A stretch of DNA of 64,000 nucleotides from Eretmocerus hayati (GCA_029851415.1 CM056744.1:89701907-89765906); one strand, 5' to 3'. Positions 46,601-56,300 are shown, numbered from the stretch's first letter. Translations and numbers: made by a program. Notes: generated by a model from the sequence alone, not told the origin.

Positions 46601-47088
46601 AATGTCAATTTTGTCAATGTGTGGGAAACTATAAAAGGCAACGGCTATTATATTTATGATTCAAAAATCCGCAAATCAATAAAACTCGTCTTAACTCATT
46701 GATATGATGGTTTTCTCCCAAGAAAGTAACATCCTGAAAATTATAAATTACAGAATGTAGAGGACTGTGCGAATCGGCAAGAGTATCAGCCCTCCAAGAA
46801 CAGACCGTATCAGTTCTAGCAGAAAGAGGCGCTTCCAGACTAGGCCAACTTCTTCTACTTCTTGCACCAGCTCGCTCGCTTTGCAGGTCCAGTCTTCATG
46901 AACTTTTACTTAGTCCATCAGCAACAGGACCAACTTCCGGTGTCGATATGAGTCTCAGCGTTGAGCGACTTCTCGATGACGTCTTATGTGGTAGTGGTGT
47001 TGGTAGTGCTAATAATACATGCAACTCAGCTGCGGCCCGACTTTCTCATCATCACAATCAGCATCAGAGGCAACAGCATCTTGACTAG
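19699..47088 (+). CDS. dsf: NR2E nuclear receptor, dissatisfaction-like, seven coding exons
   Basis: Exons: 19699-19820, 20382-20497, 38750-39079, 42464-42616, 42955-43121, 43750-43996 and 46754-47088. All introns are GT-AG, all phases agree, and the product is 489 aa. Residues 11-78 form the DNA-binding domain: Cys 11/14/28/31 and 47/53/63/66, with P-box CDGCRG, which fits dsf better than tailless or the NR2E3 group. AVQHERAPR follows, then an Ala run and a Ser/His/Pro-rich hinge. From about 270 comes the ligand-binding domain ([37 protein letters not shown]). VERLLDDVL (448-456) near the end looks like an AF-2 helix, followed by a His/Gln tail. In Drosophila dsf is a nuclear transcription factor needed for sex-specific neural development and behaviour. 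There are two adjacent ATGs; the first was chosen. Intron 2 (18.2 kb) holds an LTR element and intron 6 a nested antisense gene. The less conserved last exon is the weakest part. Confidence 0.9.
20634..20943 (-). repeat. 3' LTR (310 bp)
   Basis: Read on the minus strand it starts TGTGACGACA and ends CACGTAACA (TG...CA). I compared it base by base by eye with the copy at 34418-34727 and found no difference. It contains a 9-bp inverted repeat (20906-20914 with 20922-20930) and a TATA-containing palindrome (20771-20797). On the + strand it lies 137 bp past a dsf splice donor. Confidence 0.95.
20944..21582. other. Retroelement region next to the 3' LTR
   Basis: AT-rich sequence with a T run (21182-21204) and a degenerate array of CAATATTTT/GATATTTCTCC-like units at 21320-21560. 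It lies just upstream of the antisense exon set and would hold its promoter, if that gene is real. No recognisable polypurine tract adjoins the LTR. Confidence 0.4.
21583..22255 (+). CDS. Antisense four-exon gene inside the retroelement, unknown Cys-His protein
   Basis: Predicted exons are 21583-21593 (starts ATGGGAAACTC), 21648-21718, 21942-22072 and 22154-22255 (stop TAG). Introns are 54, 223 and 81 nt. Junctions: donors GTGAGT, GTATGT and GTGAGT; acceptors CTTCTAG, TTTTCCAG and TTTTGTAG. Exon 2 is closed by stops in its two other frames, and the one open frame joins the neighbours in phase. The product is 104 aa. It starts MGNSC, a possible N-myristoylation and palmitoylation start. Its middle is Arg/Ala/Leu-rich and probably helical ([13 protein letters not shown]). 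CPRCGQVGH, a C-x2-C-x4-H knuckle-like motif, is created by the third splice. The GC-rich third exon stands out from AT-rich surroundings. It lies between env and the 3' LTR, opposite to the element's transcription. I do not recognise the protein. The tiny first exon is the least certain part. Confidence 0.5.
22603..23046. repeat. 78-bp minisatellite, six copies
   Basis: Units begin at 22603, 22681, 22759, 22837, 22915 and 22993, each exactly 78 bp; the last is cut short. Copies differ at only a few bases. Because 78 is a multiple of 3, the + strand stays open in more than one frame (22379-23113 encodes six 26-residue repeats with [13 protein letters not shown]). It has no recognisable protein feature and I treat it as non-coding. 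It lies in the retroelement between env and the 3' LTR. Confidence 0.9.
23047..23964 (-). other. Retroelement region 3' of env, non-coding
   Basis: It includes G-rich runs (23155-23180 and 23255-23300). It also holds two copies of a GTGTGAGG(A/G)CCGGGAAAATTTT block (about 23785 and 23865), a shorter form of which (GTGTGAGGCCGGGA) touches the inner edge of the 3' LTR at 20945. These look like copies of an end-associated sequence. No gene is called. Confidence 0.5.
23965..25921 (-). CDS. env: Env, fusion-protein (F/LD130-like) type, main exon
   Basis: The reading frame opens right after a splice acceptor (AG at 25923-25922) and has no ATG or signal peptide of its own. An upstream leader exon (34142-34093) fits it in phase, giving about 668 aa. 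A basic furin-like site REKR (near 25600) is followed by a hydrophobic Gly-containing segment and [13 protein letters not shown], the pattern at the fusion-peptide junction of baculovirus F and gypsy Env proteins. A heptad-rich helix comes next. Near the C-terminus is a membrane anchor ([19 protein letters not shown]) and a cytoplasmic tail of about 100 residues. The role is membrane fusion and transfer between cells. No stop or frameshift was seen. Gene class is certain from layout and motifs; the exact splice pairing is inferred. Confidence 0.88.
25994..31791 (-). CDS. pol: Pol polyprotein with OTU-like insert (about 1930 aa, made by -1 shift)
   Basis: The frame opens at the slippery site and stays open to 25994. 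Residue numbers here count 31690 as residue 1. Protease: DSGAD at 27-31. Reverse transcriptase: about 310-500, with YLDDMM (D465, D466). RNase H: HTDASD (D612), later [11 protein letters not shown] linker of about 430 residues rich in Ser, Glu, Lys and Arg follows. Then an OTU-like cysteine-protease domain has C1189 in [10 protein letters not shown] and H1288 in RHYTPLV. Next come a further linker, the integrase zinc region ending CPDC (C1594) and the DDE core D1627, D1687, E1723 (D-59-D-35-E) with [11 protein letters not shown]. No stop or missing catalytic residue was seen, so it appears functional. An OTU domain between RNase H and integrase is unusual; such domains cleave ubiquitin or polyproteins. 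Confidence 0.93.
31748..31792 (-). promoter_or_regulatory. Gag-pol -1 ribosomal frameshift signal
   Basis: In the gag frame the minus strand reads TCT TTA AAC GCG TAA. TTTAAAC (31792-31786) is a canonical X-XXY-YYZ slippery heptamer, with the gag stop 3 nt after it. After a 7-nt spacer (31785-31779) a stem follows: CTGCTCG (31778-31772) pairs with CGAGCAG (31754-31748), and two inner G-C pairs are possible beyond a 3-nt bulge. A -1 slip opens the pol frame, which runs without a stop into the protease. Heptamer, spacer and stem all match known -1 sites. Confidence 0.85.
31780..34005 (-). CDS. gag: Gag polyprotein (741 aa)
   Basis: The start is ATG at 34005 (MPFNIFKSK) and the stop is TAA at 31782-31780. 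The N-terminal third is low complexity, rich in Gln/His/Asn, with a Glu-His run near residue 75. A capsid-like (CA) helical core follows, beginning about residue 390 (LDYIPQFDG). Near the C-terminus are two zinc knuckles, [14 protein letters not shown] and [14 protein letters not shown], both C-x2-C-x4-H-x4-C, then an Arg/Gly/Gln-rich tail. It assembles the virus-like particle and packages the RNA. Two knuckles are more than I would expect in a gypsy-type Gag, which often lacks canonical ones. Expression is from the LTR promoter; the last codons overlap the frameshift signal used to make pol. Confidence 0.92.
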   Translation of the reverse strand: MPFNIFKSKQARAKSISDLNEETEVTFHRDMRTRATSENPLPTNYANEDREVEDLRDNSNTQENTHEQEHEYEHEHEHEYTVEEIEQLMRIPAPALSPTTKYIINTTGRIPMHIMLEQAKVLGWTPPGNLWHGIEPRIERNMNSQYIQNPSHMGNGERLMNSREESTENSTRISQATQTVDFRDATQTTRMEPQNSITHDTPNQIPQSSYGNQTFTHIQIPQAPNVPSAEYCRVSDTVDTRNPIYIQNQQRIVMQNMEQNRQHTPIISASMNNPFFNHMHDARDRVTPSQIIQQLYQSTPMRPPAYNHESNQTHAQGHPTLISNTPYIHTQVSPTRQHQPQKQYIHTQYQPQEIGTQPQHIHTGLHQEQIHTGYGRRLAKDERKNLDYIPQFDGSPMMLSDYRQKIQRLAPKDLHIEDQQEILGRIQDKLKGKAHTDFYYKCTKYESVEKYLDAVFERYRTVESPENIIFEIKSLKAIPNEKPDDLRRRIQTLADKYEILMNIAPEYSENEKEFRKRDVENAARERFIYLLDGNLGIYVNAEKPKTLEEAGRYAASIYNRMKQNEMFGGKPNQVKIMRTETESEPNTNTHTEQNSRNNRSYDNRGPNRYSSNHNGPNGRFEQRCYECNKPGHIARQCERKNRQKQRRSNENREYQVQCAYCQMLNHPSWVCRKLMDDFATEKITREVYLEFRGNGRGRGNERSNSRDDSNNGGRSEGSGGTQGGGQPQGQQTQGRPSSLNA
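34093..34142 (-). CDS. Leader exon encoding the env signal peptide
   Basis: A 50-nt open exon in the leader, upstream of gag, starts with ATG at 34142. It encodes 16 residues that are almost all Ile, Ala, Val, Leu or Thr, ending in small residues (Ala-Ala-Ser) typical of signal-peptidase sites. It ends two bases into a codon at a GTAAGT donor (34092-34087). The acceptor CTTACAG in front of the env frame (exon from 25921) needs exactly one base to complete that codon and restores the env frame. This explains how env gains a start codon and entry to the secretory pathway. Spliced env messages are known for gypsy-type elements; this particular exon pairing is my inference. Confidence 0.7.
34400..34416 (-). 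promoter_or_regulatory. Primer-binding site candidate
   Basis: One base inside the 5' LTR boundary the minus strand reads TGGTGCTAGGTGTGTAC. It begins with TGG, the complement of a tRNA CCA end, at the expected place for minus-strand DNA priming. I cannot name the tRNA. Confidence 0.6.
34418..34727 (-). repeat. 5' LTR (310 bp)
   Basis: It is the partner of the LTR at 20634-20943, offset by 13,784 bp. It should drive transcription of gag, pol and env leftward. The palindrome CGAGGAT-TATAT-ATCCTCG at 34559-34577 reads GATATATAATCC on the minus strand and is the natural TATA-box candidate. Confidence 0.95.
34732..36439 (+). other. dsf intron 2, right of the retroelement
   Basis: Intronic AT-rich DNA. 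Open frames of up to about 100 codons (for example 35546-35860 on -) show no family motif or splice support. A G run lies at 35699-35709. Confidence 0.4.
36440..36600 (-). mobile_element. Degraded tRNA-headed SINE fragment
   Basis: The minus strand has an A-box-like TGGCTTAATGG and, about 55 nt on, a B-box-like AGTTTGAATCC followed by TGACCGGGCACC. Spacing and flanking words echo the better-preserved SINE at 49739 (GGTTCGAATCCCGGTCGGGTCA). Promoter boxes are diverged, so it is probably an old insertion in dsf intron 2 rather than a working tRNA. Confidence 0.55.
36601..38749 (+). other. dsf intron 2, old repeat fragments
   Basis: The segment 36615-36720 is a diverged copy of the MITE interior (CATCTCATTTTGAAGC / AAAATGAGTGGAAGTAC), ending at a C run (36727-36744). 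TGTTGGGTACA occurs at 36924, 37323 and 37341, suggesting another old element. The rest up to exon 3 is unremarkable intron. Confidence 0.45.
39613..41745. mobile_element. 2.1-kb non-autonomous transposon with ~300-bp inverted termini
   Basis: The left arm from 39613 (ATAGTCCGTAGTCCAGCTAT) returns inverted, ending at 41745 (ATAGCTGGACCACGGACTAT). The arms match for roughly 300 bp with moderate divergence. A TCA may flank both sides. Inside are several TTACGCCC(T/G)TTT units (41030-41210), a palindrome around GAGCGAAGCGAG (40803-40830), and a GC hairpin followed by TTTTTT (40894-40918) that only resembles a bacterial terminator. No transposase frame was seen. It lies in dsf intron 3. Confidence 0.8.
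43997..44237 (+). repeat. 121-bp tandem duplication beginning at a dsf donor
   Basis: Two copies, offset by 121 bp, share blocks such as TACTTGCCTTGGTCAGCACGC. The first copy starts with the exon 6 donor GTGAGCC; the second has CTGAGCC at the same place, so the duplicated donor is inactive. Confidence 0.85.
44806..44811 (-). terminator. AATAAA of the nested Cys-rich gene
   Basis: Minus-strand AATAAA lies 174 nt beyond the TGA stop, a normal distance for a short 3' UTR. Confidence 0.5.
44986..45727 (-). CDS. Nested Cys-rich protein gene in dsf intron 6, unknown function
   Basis: Three exons are predicted: 45727-45573, 45404-45182 and 45093-44986. GT-AG junctions (donors GTGAGT and GTGAGT; acceptors AATTTCAG and GTTTTCAG) keep phase (2, then 0), giving 161 aa. 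The N-terminus is MGPCRPC, followed by a Gly-rich segment with [15 protein letters not shown] and a helix with [16 protein letters not shown]. The centre is Lys/Ser-rich. The last exon is packed with Cys and Pro ([17 protein letters not shown], then YYCRN and CW at the end). It has no signal peptide, so it is probably intracellular. I know no match. Cys-Gly-Pro-type sperm-tail proteins of flies are a loose resemblance only. AATAAA lies at 44811-44806. It is antisense to dsf, wholly within its intron. Confidence 0.7.
45955..46410. mobile_element. Short foldback MITE (~456 bp)
   Basis: Arms of about 200 bp (45955-46177 and 46213-46410) are inverted copies around a spacer of about 35 bp. Shared pieces include TTAGCGCGC, GATTGCAGTTTGTCAAA and the terminal AAGGC(C/A)AGTCCGTA. 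It sits about 230 bp upstream of the start codon of the nested Cys-rich gene. No target duplication was settled. Confidence 0.7.
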
Positions 47089-49720
47089 TCCTAGTCCCAT
47101 TATATTATCAGAGCCATCCTTTTTCAGTATTATCAATAATAATAGGGAAATAATTTTCTCATTTTTTGATGGAATTGTACAAATCTACAAATGTGGAAGA
47201 GTTGAGGCAACCAAACGAATACAATGCGGGGTGGATTTTATGGGTGTTGATAGGATTTCACTTATAAAGTATACTCAAGAAATGCTCGAGCAGATTTTTC
47301 ATGCATTTTGATCCACGTTTTGTTTTGAATTCTTGGGCTCTGTAAGTTTGGCTTTCCAAGTTTCTTGCTAAGATGATGAAACTCGTCACACATGTTGATT
47401 TCAGCGTCAAAAGACTCTATGTAAATTTTGGTGAACTTGGCCTTCCCAAGACAGAAGTTATGGCTGATACATTTTCGGCCATTTAACCCGTGTCTTATGG
47501 GAGATGTCAGTTGTTTAGCTCCATCAGGAAACTCAACGCTGAGTTTTTGACAGAAATTCTTTCATAGATACAAATGCCTCTGAAGTTATCGTAAACTTAT
47601 TTTCAAAACGATTGTCTACATCATTTATGTAAAAAAAAGATTTTCGATGGAAATAAGACATGAAGTCACAAACATATGGGCAAATCTCAGGATTCGGGCG
47701 GTTTTGGCTGGAGAAATAAAAAAATTTCAAAATGACAGGAAATTTCCGGCAAACTTAAAATACTCGGGTAACTCATTTTGTAGCTTTGCCGCACATATGC
47801 GGTAGAATAACAAACCCCATGTATTCAAATGGTCACCTCATGTGACATAATTATTCGAGTAGATCCACTTCCTTGTCGAAACGAGGCGACTTTGGTGTCA
47901 GAAGAGTGAGACTAAGTCACGTATAGTTAACAGTGCTTTGCAATTACTTCTGTTACGAAATGAAGATACTCCACCACCTCTCAAAATGCACGTTTTCATG
48001 AATTCTCAATTTTCATAAGCCTAGGCTTGATAACAGGATGGGTCCATGATAGGGGCGATTTTCATATACATTTCTTTCAAAGTAGAGATCAAATTACACT
48101 AAGTTCTAGATGCATCGGTCTCGAAATTTTGATTACTCATCCAAAAAAGAGATGTTTGTGATTGATTTTATCCGCAGAAACAATTTTTCTCTCTATCGTG
48201 ACCACGGTCGCCAGGTTTTGAAGACATAAATGAGACTTGACTAGATCTATAGGTAATCTCTTTCCAAATCAGATTCTGTTTCCAGAATTTCATTTCTTCC
48301 ATCGCCTAGATCACAGGATAGTAAGCAAGAGCGATTTTTAAAATGGCCAAAAAGTTGTGACACACCAACAACTTCTATCAACTCTCGTATCTCTATGAAA
48401 ACGGCCTTGGAAAAAGTAGAGTTTGATTCTTCGAAACATGATTAATCATGTATCAATCCCCGCGATGACTAATTAACCACCCCCCCCCCCCTAACCCACA
48501 AGCTAAACAGAGGACCTGAAAGTCGTTGTGACATCCGAAAAATCGAGTTTTTTTCGCACAGCGTATCTTATATCGTTGGTCCAAAGCAAAATATGGGTCT
48601 CAAGAGTGTTTCAAAGTGTTAAAGACGAGTGAATTCTCGAAAGTTTCCAGCAAAAATTTTCATTTCCCGTATTTTACGACTCCTGCTACGCAAAATAGGT
48701 CGTATTTAATCACAAAATCGCCCGAATCCTGAGATTCGCCCATATGTCAAGATTAAGACAAAATCTCAAATTTCGTCGATTCATGTTACCAGAACCATGA
48801 CTGCTGGGCTAACAAAAATTTACCGGAAGCTTCAACTGATCGTAACCTAACTATTTAGAACAGCCATCACGTGATTCTGTTCAGGTAGAAAAAATTCCCT
48901 CCTCCACTGGTGCGGTACTATCTTGCAATTGTATGTTCAAAAATCGATCCGATCGATGAGATATTGATTTTAATGTAGCTAATGTCTGCGAATTCACTCA
49001 CTTCAATAGGTACATACATATGTATTTTACGCGGATGAGCAGCTAGGCCGTAGGTTTTCAATGTTATTCGCATCCAGATCTATGATATTGTAACAAAAAA
49101 AGTAAAAACTAGAACGCGGCGTTCTACACCAACTTGAAGCGAAGACACTTGCTTTGATTTCAATTGTTCTATCTAGTCTGACCGTAGCCGTCAAAATGCA
49201 TGCTGTATGAGGATGACCAGGATAAATCAGATTACTTTTCTTTGTGACCTCTGCATCTCACTTTTGAATTGACCATTCTTGGTAGTCACTCAAAACTTAT
49301 TACAGTATAATGAAAAGTATCACAAATTGCTCCATGTCACAATAAATTATTGTACAAGAAAAGTGCATGATGTGCACCGACGAGAATTTTGCCTATTGAC
49401 AAAAAGTTGATTTTTGCATTCAACCAGTTGTTTTATGTACCATTTTATTGTCGGAGATGCAGAGTCTAGAGCGAGATCTATGAACCTGAATATCGGATCG
49501 GGGGGTTTTCAGCTTTATTGTGGAACACAGAGTTCGGTGGCCCGTGCAGAAACTTTTATTTTTAACACAGAAGATACAAAATTCCCCAACATTGGGTGGT
49601 CACGTAAAAAATGAGTGACCAAGTAATCCATTTGAGCCATCCCTAATGGCAAGCACGATATGCACCTATGATGTTATTTCACTAGAAATTTTCCAAAAAT
49701 CTCCCAGAGAGCTGTGAATA
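47089..49720. other. dsf 3' flank, no gene recognised
   Basis: The first several hundred bases are probably dsf 3' UTR. A C run lies at 48480-48491. The frame at 46961-47311 overlaps the last dsf exon in another frame and is a shadow. Nothing else supportable is present. Confidence 0.4.
47715..47720 (+). terminator. Possible dsf poly(A) signal
   Basis: This is the first AATAAA I noticed after the dsf stop codon, 627 nt downstream. No independent evidence marks the real cleavage site. Confidence 0.3.
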
Positions 49721-50386
49721 ATATATTCAATAATGTGAAGAGCGTCCATTGGCTCAGTTGGTAGAGGCCTTGTGCCTTGAGCGGGCTGAAACAATGCGCT
49801 CGAAGGGGCGTGGGTTCGAATCCCGGTCGGGTCACTTGGAATTTTTTTCCGAGTAACTCAATCGAGAACGCGAGTCCTTGCGTTCCGACAAAAAAATTAA
49901 TAAAATGCCTTGAGAGCTGAGCGCTCGGCCAAAAATTCTAAAGAACGATTGGGCTTCGATGAGGGTTGGTGGTATCCTCCAGCAGCCGTGTCGAGCGTTG
50001 AGCTTCGCTATGACTGTCATTGGCAGTCCAGAAGTATCAGCGGAGAGACCGAATGGCTGGCACAGAATTGATGGAACCACTGACACTTGTCGAGTCTGAT
50101 TAAGGCGGTGAGTATGGGCCTGCATAAAATGCAGATCATACTCGAAAAACGCCGCGGTGGTGCTTGAATTCTCGTAGCAACTCTCTGGTAGAGTCCGCTC
50201 GAAAGTTCGCACTCACCTGATAGGAAACATTGGAAAAACGACAAAAAACTGGAAAAATGACTACAAACTGGAAACATGACAATGGCCTCCACGCCAAGGC
50301 GGTGGGGGTAACACGTAAAAGTTCGAAAAGAGCATACGTTGGAAACAAATACAATACAATATAACAATATATATTCAATAATGTGA
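49721..50386 (+). mobile_element. tRNA-derived SINE with 18-bp target duplication
   Basis: The body is 49739-50368 (630 bp), flanked by ATATATTCAATAATGTGA at 49721-49738 and 50369-50386. The head has a perfect pol III A box (TGGCTCAGTTGG) and B box (GGTTCGAATCC). The acceptor arms do not pair, so it is not a functional tRNA. The body ends in several CTGGAAA(A/C)ATGA-like units and a short ACAAT-rich tail. The long target duplication points to LINE-driven retroposition. Confidence 0.85.
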
Positions 50387-53300
50387 TCAGTTTAGAGGTC
50401 ACGCAATGGATTGTGTTATAAATAATGGAACCGAATCCTATCTATATACAAATAGTGATTTCTAGTCATAATCTAAGAATACCCTTTAATTTCAAGGAAG
50501 TAAGGAAAATCTTAACAAATATATTAGTTCTTGAATAAAACCATCTCTAGCTAAAATAGATGGCTATAGCATCTGCATTAAGATATCTTTAACATGTAGA
50601 AATATATCAAAATATTGTTATGTTGTGATTACCACTTTGTTATCATGAGAATCTCAAAATTTAATGGAAATTGAAGTTTTTTGCTACGCTGATAATAAAA
50701 CTAAATTTTCCACTGACCAATATCCTTCACTCACTCATATAGGTAAGATCAAACAATCTTGTTCGGTTGGCATTAAAGACTCACGATTTTTGAAATAAAA
50801 CAAGAAGCAGATCGACTGAGTTCTCAATGACTAATTTAAGTTTCCCTCGACGAAATAAATATTCGAATTCGCAATATCACATGAGAATGATACGGAGCGT
50901 TTTCTTAATTTTCCGTTTGTATGAACCCTTAAAAATGCTTCGCGCGTTTGTAGATTCGGAATTTATTCAGTCTTCGAAATTTTTTTGTAACTACATTTTT
51001 TTTTGTAAAAATATAAGACCATCATTGTCTAGAAAGTGTAAAAGCTTCACCAACATCCTAGAATTGGGATTCTTTTGAGAATGATTCTTTCGTGATTTTT
51101 TCTGAGCTACATTTTATCATTCTAGAGCATTAACTCAAACTCAAAAGATCAATAATGAAAATCTGAAATTATCTTCGATAAATCAATGAAAAGGATTTTA
51201 CAAACAGCCACCATCTGCGTTCAACAAATGAATGAGTGTCAAGTCATGAACAAACGACTGAGACTGTTTTATTCAGTATTATGTATCTCTGTCTCATTTT
51301 GGAAGAAAACCTGTAAGATATTCCTCTTCCAAGTCAATACTTCACCGATTTTAAGGAGAGGGTAGGAAATAACGAAAAGTCATTAATATTTTTATTAACT
51401 AGAATAATTTATTTTCGTCACGGTAGAAAAAGGAGAATGTATCTTAACACGCAGACTGAACTTTGTACTCATTTACATACACGGACGTATAAGTCTATGA
51501 ATACAATAACAAACAGTCCTCAATCGAATATTACCCATAAACATTACAAAATGCTTCTTTTCATAGTTATCTCTCAAAAAAGTAATCTTCATTTGAACTA
51601 TGAATTTCTTTCGTATCAAGGTAACTGTGCTTTAGCAATTTTTCATTTCATACCCTTTCTGTTACACTTTCGCACAAAATTGCAAATTGTGGATCGATTG
51701 TCTCAAAATCACCAAAACTTGCCAAGTGTAAGATTACATTTATAAAATTTTGAAGATTGGAAAGACAATCGTTCTACAGTTTGTTACATTTTTCGCATGG
51801 CGGCACTATGACATTAGAAAGTTTGAAAGGATCTCCAGTGAGTTTGCTATTAAAAATGATGGATTTGTGCTTGTTTTTGACAAACCCACAGGATACGTGG
51901 CTGTTAGGAGGGAGAAAGTCAGAGTCTTAGAAAAGGAAAAGGAAGAAGGTTGAATTTTTTCTTCTTCTTTCAAGGAAGGGATCAACAGCTACATTAGATC
52001 TTATTGTAATTTCTGTATTGGCTATGTGTTGCTATCAACCTGACATTTTTCGTTCGCTCGACACATTCGGTATTCGATCCTTTAATTATAGGAAAACTAA
52101 TCGTTCGGAAGGCATCGATCGCAATGAGCCTAAAACTAACCGTAGAATCTGAACACATGCGCTCAACTGTCAGGGACGAATCATCTGGACAAGTTTTTTT
52201 TTCCGAGGCCATGATGTCAAAGTGCATAAAATGCAAGACCAGATTTAAGCTGTAGAATTTTGCAAATTACAAAAGTGAAAAAACACTAAATGATCCATCC
52301 CGAGACAATAGAGGACAGTGTGAAGATCCCATGTGAGACGTTTTACGAGCGACATAATCTTGTGTCGAATTAACGATATTTATAAATTTGCAACAAAGTG
52401 CCTAACTCATTTTCAACACTAATTTTCGTGAAGAAGCGCAGCGTGATTCCCGTTCGTTCTCTTTGCTTTCGATTGTCTCCTTCTTCCTCCTCATCTTCAC
52501 CTACTTTGCAACAACAATTTCTCATTGATTTTTGCAACTTACCAACTATTTTCTGGCTCTCTCACTCTTCTTCTTCGTGCCTAACTCTTAGAATTAAGCG
52601 ATACGTCACAAACAATTCACAAGATTTCCCTCTTTCTTGACAAGTATACCAGTGTTGTACCTATTCCACATTTCGACGATATTTTCCCGATTTTTCACAA
52701 ATTCTCAGAAGATGATTCTCAATCCTGACCTCATTCCAAGTTGGAAGATTTGCCTTCAAAAAAAAAAAAAAAAAAAGAATCGCAAACTACTCATCGATTT
52801 TTCCCTGAAATGGCGAATAATGGAAAATTGTTACGTCGCTTCATCGACATTTCTCCTTAATTTTTCATGACCCTCATAAATTTTTTTTTCCCCTTAAAAA
52901 TGCTTCGATGCTTTTACAATCAGAGAATAATCACTTCACATAGATACATGGTCATTATTTTCTCCTGTGGACGACTTTTTTTCATCAAAATTTTGTTTAT
53001 AATTATTCTAGTGAGGAATTGTACTTCGCCGCGAATGCTCAGAATTTTCAAAATTGCTCCCAAACCTCGACACGTGTGGATTACGTAGAGTAACGAGCTA
53101 CAGACACTGAATGAACATTCCAAATAGTACATGAATTTATAATAGACATATAATTTTAAAATTTTTCACCACACTCGGTAATTACGACCTAAAATGTTGG
53201 CACACGTGTTTCGGCACAGGAGCTCAATGAATCTTGATTAATTTGCCCTTTTTCCCAATTTTTCATCAAGTTTCAATGTTTTAAAGAAGAGAACCAATTC

Positions 53301-56300
53301 CAAGCTAGGTAAGTAAGTTATCCAAAAATTGGCGATTACATTGTTTCCTCAATTCATGCACTGAACTTTTGTATCGAAACAAGGAAAATTACACCTGTAG
53401 TTTGATCATCCAAATTTCTATTGTATCGATTGTTTATTATGCGAGATGCGAGAACCAACAGATATCGGAACATACAACGAATCAACGGGACGCACGAGTA
53501 CATTATGAAGTGTACACATACGATCGAATTAATATACAGTTTTCGGCCCTGATTCTAAAAGACACGTTCGAAACAATTCAGCAAATTTCATGTTAATTGG
53601 AATTTGTTGAAAAATTTCAAACAAAGATGGCGCAATATTTACACTCGGACATAAACGCATATGAAAAGAAAAATCCATATTGTAAATCCAGGGCTATTCG
53701 GCGTAATCTCAACACTTACACTCAAGTATCCAACTGTTATTCTATTTAGCAAGATTGCTATCGAATCTTACATAATTCAACTCGTTCATGACTCGTTCTT
53801 ATTCTCACTCCATCAAAATTGCTCTTCATTATGATAGAACTCTGTCCCATTCCGTCTGTACAACAAGCCCTTGGCAATCTCCAGAATTTAAATCGTGAGC
53901 CTTAGATAAAAAATTTCTCGGCCTCTACACTCTTTAAATCTCAATTCTGAAGTATCAAATTGCCACTATAAAAACATTTGATGAGCGAAAACAGTAACGT
54001 CGATGTCCTTAGCCACTCTCATATCATAACTTTGTCGACTTATCGTCGTCGCAGACGTATAACTCCAAAGCCTAAATATTCTATCATCACTCTTTATAGT
54101 TATCTCTTGCAGCTGTTGGCATACAATCGATCATACAACCAAGCATCGAAACCACAACACTCGAGTCTAATCATTCGTTCTCTTCCACTGTCACTCTGAT
54201 CGCCAATAAAGATTTTGTAGGTATTAATCAATGAGAAGAATATCAATGATTCATTTGAAAGGGAACTATTTGCATGCATTTATACAAATATCTATTATAC
54301 GTTCTGGAAAAATTCATTCAAACTTCTATTGCAGTTTTACGGGTGTGCTTATTGCTTTATATAATTATATCATTCATCACTTTTTTTCATTCAAATATCC
54401 TTCACTCTTAGAAAACTATTGAATTATTCAGTGGCTATCTTGCAAATTCACTTGTGTAAATAAATATATATCTGATGGAGAAAAATCACATTGTACCGCG
54501 ATGCAAATAAAATATGTAAATTGAATGCCCGCACACAAATGGAAGGCTCATCCGAAATCTCAAATATTTATATTTGTGATTCAGGAAAGGACTTTCCATT
54601 ATAAGTGTGAAATAACAAAGAATGCAGACACACACTTCATGAATGAAATTGTGGAAGATATACGCCAGGCAGGACCCAGTTCCTCAAATCTCTGACTCAA
54701 TGTCGATTGAAATATTTCTTGTAAATTCTGCCATAATTCATCATTATATCCGTGTCTGATTTAACAACTATTGCACTTATGGTTTGCTGTAACTGTAATA
54801 TATTCAACGGGGCATACATGTAGTCTGTCAATACTTTCTAATAATTTACACCTTCTCGACAACCATACAATTCATGACTGATCCATTTACTCCATCATAC
54901 CTACTCTTCAATCACTCATGTAACCTAATTCGCATCACTTTTGAGTGTATAACTCGACTTGAAAATCTTTATGCAGAGCAATGTCATGTCATGTCACTCA
55001 AGATCTGCTCTTCGTTCATTCGTATGAGAAAATATACAAGATGTGTTTAGTTGAGGTACACAAGCAGTTTTCCTTCATGTGAAAGATTCATTTTCGTACG
55101 TAAGGGAGGTTGTACTTTGAGATTAAATTCATAGTATGAGCTATAAATGCAGCATTCACAACGTTTAGTCCAAGTTCCTAATCAGATAGCCGAAAATTAA
55201 TGGATAGTGATTCAATTGGAAGTAATCGTACAAAAGTTTCTGATGGGATTCTCTTTCATTGAGATTTTTTATATCCACCTTTTGCTAATATTACCACTCT
55301 TTCAATGGGAAATTTTGAAATTTTATCATCTTCTAAAGGCATTGAGCAATTCCTCACTTTCACGTGGCTAAATTTTAAACCCAAATTTAGCAGGGAGCTT
55401 TTCCTCCAGAAAAAGACCAAATATATCAATTTGGAACTGGTTTTTTTGAATATCTTGACAATCATAAATCAATTATTCTCTGGACATGTCTTCCTTCAAG
55501 ATCGATTATAATTGGTCCGAAAAATAGCTCACTTGCCAGTCGTTTCCGAAATTCTTTTTCCCAAACGCGGACTTTTATATTCATATATTTGAAGGGAAAT
55601 TTAGTATCTGGAGGAAAGCTTCCTACTACATTTTCCAATGACTTACTGCCTATGTACGTTATTTTCTATGAACTGTTGTACTTAATGATTATCCATGAAA
55701 GGGATAAATATTTGATAAACTTTTTCAAACACTATCAACTAGAAAAGAAACACGTAAATTTTTTCAAAGTTTTTACCAAGATTGATTTCTACTTTCCAAC
55801 TCAAATTTTGAAAAAAAGGATCTGCGTGAGCTCATTTTCAATTTTAATCAAAGAATAACCAAAGGTTTACAAATTTTTACCACTCTAAACCCTCAAAGTT
55901 ACGAGCATTGATTTGAACTCTGTATGAATTCTCTCTCAAAAATTCATGACCTGAGCTCCGGTCATGTGCACAACGTGTCTCTCAATCTATTGATGAGTGT
56001 GTTTCATAAATTTTGAGAGTAAAAGTATTGCTCCGTGGAGTCAAGTGACAAGGTAGAAGAAGGAACGAAGTATGTGCTCAGATTATCAAGAATTGGAGGA
56101 AATAAAAAAAATGAAGTGCATCAGAAATCTAGACAAAATGAGCTGAGGATGCATACGATGAATAATTTAAATGATCCTTAATGTCCGAGCTTGATTTCCT
56201 CGAAGTAACAAATCAGCAATAGCTATCGATGACACAAAATTTAGCCGTTAAATATTAGGGTAGAAGTATCAGAAGTATTAAATATTATTATTGGATAAGG

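Noticed and set aside
49747..49832. A functional tRNA gene
   Set aside because: A and B boxes are perfect, but the acceptor and T stems do not pair and the whole unit is flanked by an 18-bp target duplication, so it is a SINE head.
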